Below are positions 61,383 to 64,000 of a DNA stretch of 64,000 nucleotides, in pieces. A program made the translations under genes and the position numbers. Below the pieces are notes generated by a model. The model was not told the DNA's origin, did not search any database, and worked only from the letters and a program-made list of their open reading frames with translations. Origin of the DNA: Rhodovibrionaceae bacterium (GTDB lineage: Bacteria > Pseudomonadota > Alphaproteobacteria > Kiloniellales > DSM-21159); assembly GCA_028279885.1 (NCBI GenBank), contig JANQMX010000080.1:1-64000 (forward strand). Reading direction: 5' to 3'. Numbering within the stretch: position 1 is the first letter of the stretch; every line of letters begins with the position of its first letter.

Positions 61383-62245
61383 AGCTCGCTGCGTTCGACT
61401 GGAAGGGAGAGCGGCATCTCGGTCGCTTGAGTGAGGACGGAAGCGCGATCGAACGCTTTGCCTTGCCGGAGGGCACGGCGGCGGAAGAAGGGGTCGCCTG
61501 TCTGATCGGCCATGACCTTCCGAAGGTTGCTGAAACGCTGCCATTGAGCGAGGTCGATCTTGCCGCCCCTGTGCCGCGGCCTCACCGCAATATTTTTTGC
61601 GTCGGCAAGAACTATCATGAGCACGCCCACGAGTTCGCTGCTTCGGGTTTCGACAGCTCGGCGGCGAAGGGCGCGGTGCCCGACGCCCCCATCGTCTTCT
61701 CCAAGCTTCCCGAGACCGTGGTGCCCTGCGGCGCGCCCATCAAGATCGATGCCGCGGTGACCAGCGCGGTCGACTACGAAGCCGAGCTCGCGGTGATCAT
61801 CGGCAAGGCCGGCCGCAACATCGCCCCAGCCGACGCCTTGGCTCACGTCTGGGGCTACAGCATCGTCAACGATGTGACGGCCCGCGATCTTCAGGGCCGG
61901 CACAGCCAGTGGCTGATAGGCAAGTCGCAGGACAGCTTCTGCCCCATGGGCCCCTGGGCGGTGACGGCGGACGAGATCGATCTCTCCGACACGCCGGTGC
62001 GCTGCTGGGTCAATGACGAGCTGCGCCAGGACTCCAACACCAGCCTCTTGATCTTCGACGTGCCGACCATCATCGCCGCCATCTCCAACGGCATCACCTT
62101 GCAGCCGGGCGACGTGATCGCCACCGGCACGCCGGCGGGGGTCGGCATCGGCTTCAACCCGCCGCGGTATCTGACTCCGGGCGACCGCGTGCGTATCGAG
62201 ATCGGTGGTATCGGCGTGCTGGAGAATCCGGTGGAGGCCTATTGA
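61379..62245 (+). CDS. Fumarylacetoacetate hydrolase family enzyme
   Basis: This 288-residue enzyme has a small N-terminal domain and the FAH catalytic fold: NIFCVGKNYHEHAHEF, the metal-ligand stretch VDYEAELAVIIGK, GYSIVNDVTARDLQ, and PGDVIATGTPAGVG. The family hydrolyses or decarboxylates acylpyruvates and 2-oxo-diacids with Mg2+. It overlaps the fusion gene by 4 bases. This points to a ring or chain cleavage pathway of the aromatic-catabolism style. Confidence 0.92.
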   Translation: MKLAAFDWKGERHLGRLSEDGSAIERFALPEGTAAEEGVACLIGHDLPKVAETLPLSEVDLAAPVPRPHRNIFCVGKNYHEHAHEFAASGFDSSAAKGAVPDAPIVFSKLPETVVPCGAPIKIDAAVTSAVDYEAELAVIIGKAGRNIAPADALAHVWGYSIVNDVTARDLQGRHSQWLIGKSQDSFCPMGPWAVTADEIDLSDTPVRCWVNDELRQDSNTSLLIFDVPTIIAAISNGITLQPGDVIATGTPAGVGIGFNPPRYLTPGDRVRIEIGGIGVLENPVEAY

Positions 62246-62248
62246 GCG

Positions 62249-63028
62249 ATGGCCGACATCCGCCTCGGCAGCCTGGTGACGGAAGACGAGGGCGACGGCC
62301 CTGCCGTGGTGTTGGTGCACGGCCTGGGCGGGGATTCGAACAGCTTTCAAACCCTGATGGCTGCGCTTGAAGGCTACCGCGTGCTGCGCCCGGACCTGCC
62401 GGGTGCCGGCCGCTCCGCCCTGCGCCCCGGCCTGCCCGGTCTGAAGGGGCTTGCCTCGGCGCTTAGGGACGCTCTGCGCGTCGCCGGTATCACGCGGGCG
62501 CACTTTGCTGGCCATTCCATGGGTACTTTGATCTGCCAGCACCTTGCCGCCGAAACGCCGGATTTGGTGGCGAGCCTGACGCTCTTCGGGCCCATCCTCG
62601 AGCCGCCGGCCGCGGCACGGCAGGGCCTGCAAGACAGAGCGGAAGCGGCCAGGACCAAGGGCATGGCGGGCATCGCCGATGTGGTCTCCACGGCCAGCGT
62701 TGCGGCGGCCTCGCGGGAGGCCAATCCGGTGACGACCGCCTTCGTGCGGGAGAGCCTAATGCGCCAGGACCCAGCCGGCTATGCGAGCCATTGTGAGGCG
62801 CTGAGCGCGGCCCAGGCGGCGGAGCACGGCGCCATACGCTGCCCGACCTTGTTGGTGGCGGGTGAGCATGACCCGGTCGCGCCGGTGGCCATGGCGCAAG
62901 CACTCGAGGCTGCGATTGCCGATACGACGTTGGAGATCATACCCGGCATTGCGCACTGGATGATGGTCGAGGCGCCGCAGCGTTCGGCCGAGCTTTTGCG
63001 GGGGCACCTGGACAAGTCGGCGCTATAG
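62249..63028 (+). CDS. Alpha/beta-fold hydrolase (enol-lactonase-like)
   Basis: This 259-residue hydrolase has the oxyanion motif VLVHGLGGDSNSF, nucleophile Ser in AGHSMGTL, the Asp in VAGEHDPVAPV and His in IPGIAHWMMVEAP. It resembles 3-oxoadipate enol-lactonases and carbon-carbon bond hydrolases. It starts 3 bases after the FAH-family stop. Its likely job is hydrolysis of an ester, lactone or beta-diketone in the same pathway. Confidence 0.9.
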   Translation: MADIRLGSLVTEDEGDGPAVVLVHGLGGDSNSFQTLMAALEGYRVLRPDLPGAGRSALRPGLPGLKGLASALRDALRVAGITRAHFAGHSMGTLICQHLAAETPDLVASLTLFGPILEPPAAARQGLQDRAEAARTKGMAGIADVVSTASVAAASREANPVTTAFVRESLMRQDPAGYASHCEALSAAQAAEHGAIRCPTLLVAGEHDPVAPVAMAQALEAAIADTTLEIIPGIAHWMMVEAPQRSAELLRGHLDKSAL

Positions 63029-63054
63029 TCGAGAAAAGACGGAGGAGACCAACG

Positions 63055-64000
63055 ATGGCGGAAAGCAGCATTTGGGGCGGCAACAACGGCCGCGGTCACG
63101 ACAACGGCAGCTCGGATATCGTCTTCAGCAACGTGCGTATCCTCGACGGCACCGGTGAGCCGCCCTATTCGGGTGACGTGACGGTCTCTGGCAATCGCAT
63201 CAAGTCGATCAGCCGGGCGGGCGGCGGCTACGGCGGCGGTCTCGGAGGCGGCAGCCTTTCCTGGGGCGGCAATGGCTCGACGCGCATCGATGGGCGCGGC
63301 ATGACGCTGATGCCGGGTATGATCGATGCCCACCTGCATCTCAGCTGGAACAATGCGCCGGGCATCGATCCCATTCAGATGATGCCCATCGAAGAGCATG
63401 TGGTGAACTGCATCGAAATGGCCGGCCTGCTGATCGATGCTGGCTTTACCGGCGGCGTTGGGGCGGCGGCGGCCAAGCCGCGTCTCGACGTGGTGATTCG
63501 CGACGCCATCAATGCCGGTAAGGTGCCGGGGCCGCGCTACACGGCCGCTGGGCCCGAGCTCACCGTAGTCGGCGGCCTGGGCGACGCGACCCTGCCGCAC
63601 ATTCCGGACAAGGGCCTCAATCTCGGCATCGTCGTCTCGGGGCCGGAGGAGGTGCGGCGAGAGGTGCGGCAGCTGATGAAGTGGGGCGTCGACACCATCA
63701 AGCTCAATCTCTCCGGCGAAGAAATCACCGGCATGGGCGCGGAGGAGAATCAGTTCTCCGACGAGGAGATCGCCATGGCGGTCAAGGAGGCCAAGGGGCG
63801 CGGGCGCCGTCTGGCAGCCCACGCCCGCTCCAAGGAGTCGATCAAGAAGTGCGTCGAGTACGGTATAGAGATCATCTACCACGCCTCCTTCTCCGACGAG
63901 GAGGCGCTCGACATGCTGGAGGCGAACAAAGACAAGCACTTTGTCGCGCCCGGTCTGGCCTGGCTGATCAACACGGCGCGCAATGCCGGCGAGTACGGCA
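63055..64000 (+). CDS. Amidohydrolase-family enzyme, N-terminal part (cut by window edge)
   Basis: Absent from the track because no stop occurs before the window end. The ATG at 63055 (GGAGGAG 10 bases upstream) opens 315 codons beginning MAESSIWGGNNGRGHDNG. Metal-dependent amidohydrolase marks are PGMIDAHLHLSW (HxH), the strand-4 lysine in DTIKLNLSGEE, AAHARSKES and IYHASFSDEE. An unusual Gly-rich stretch (GGGYGGGLGGGS) lies in the first beta domain before the catalytic barrel. The closest types are imidazolonepropionase/prolidase-like amidohydrolases. It continues the operon. Confidence 0.9.
   Translation, partial: MAESSIWGGNNGRGHDNGSSDIVFSNVRILDGTGEPPYSGDVTVSGNRIKSISRAGGGYGGGLGGGSLSWGGNGSTRIDGRGMTLMPGMIDAHLHLSWNNAPGIDPIQMMPIEEHVVNCIEMAGLLIDAGFTGGVGAAAAKPRLDVVIRDAINAGKVPGPRYTAAGPELTVVGGLGDATLPHIPDKGLNLGIVVSGPEEVRREVRQLMKWGVDTIKLNLSGEEITGMGAEENQFSDEEIAMAVKEAKGRGRRLAAHARSKESIKKCVEYGIEIIYHASFSDEEALDMLEANKDKHFVAPGLAWLINTARNAGEYG

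Overview
The window looks like chromosome of a high-GC alphaproteobacterium, probably a Rhodospirillales-type purple (anoxygenic phototrophic) bacterium. The best evidence is a puc antenna operon: LH2 beta and alpha peptides plus a PucC assembly factor. I found no rRNA, tRNA, CRISPR array, insertion sequence or prophage.

Layout. 1-9.6 kb is mixed housekeeping and accessory DNA: the start of an MFS exporter, an isochorismatase-fold hydrolase divergent from a glutamine-synthetase-like ligase, a sterol-desaturase-like di-iron enzyme, a kinase-like/TolB/TPR fusion protein, a CPA2 cation antiporter and a peptide deformylase. 9.6-12.4 kb is the puc operon (pucB, pucA, an unrecognised repeat protein, pucC), read leftwards. 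12.6-17.7 kb is a five-gene NiFe hydrogenase operon of group 3b (NAD(P)-linked, sulfhydrogenase-like) with its maturation protease. It is divergent from puc across a short region carrying a PpsR/CrtJ-like and an FNR-like site. 17.7-23.7 kb is hypABCDEF on the minus strand, which builds the NiFe cofactor. 23.9-26.4 kb holds an AraC regulator, an SDR dehydrogenase and an AlaX editing enzyme. 26.6-27.9 kb holds two HupE/UreJ-type membrane proteins, likely nickel uptake for the hydrogenase.

28.0-37.1 kb is a type I secretion island: a 1167-residue RTX protein with a 771-bp internal duplication, divergent from two ABC exporter subunits and an HlyD adaptor. 37.2-41.6 kb is a cobalamin-riboswitch-controlled uptake operon (btuB, BtuF-like, BtuC-like) with no ATPase gene. 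41.7-46.0 kb contains an unrecognised protein, polyphosphate:AMP phosphotransferase, an MgtE-type Mg transporter and a DUF411 protein.

46.3-64.0 kb is the most unusual part. It contains three TIM-barrel proteins of the PEP-hydrolase-like (Tm-1 C-terminal) family: one fused to a degenerate AAA+ and Fis DNA-binding region, one shortened and cotranscribed with a GntR regulator, and one normal. With them is a complete Liv-type ABC importer whose second ATPase is fused to a UPF0261/Tm-1-like domain. Downstream are a flotillin-like SPFH protein, an SRPBCC protein, an SRPBCC-quinone-oxidoreductase fusion, a fumarylacetoacetase-family hydrolase, an alpha/beta hydrolase and a truncated amidohydrolase. 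I read this as one regulated uptake-and-degradation system for an unidentified small molecule. It is my best candidate for a previously undescribed system.
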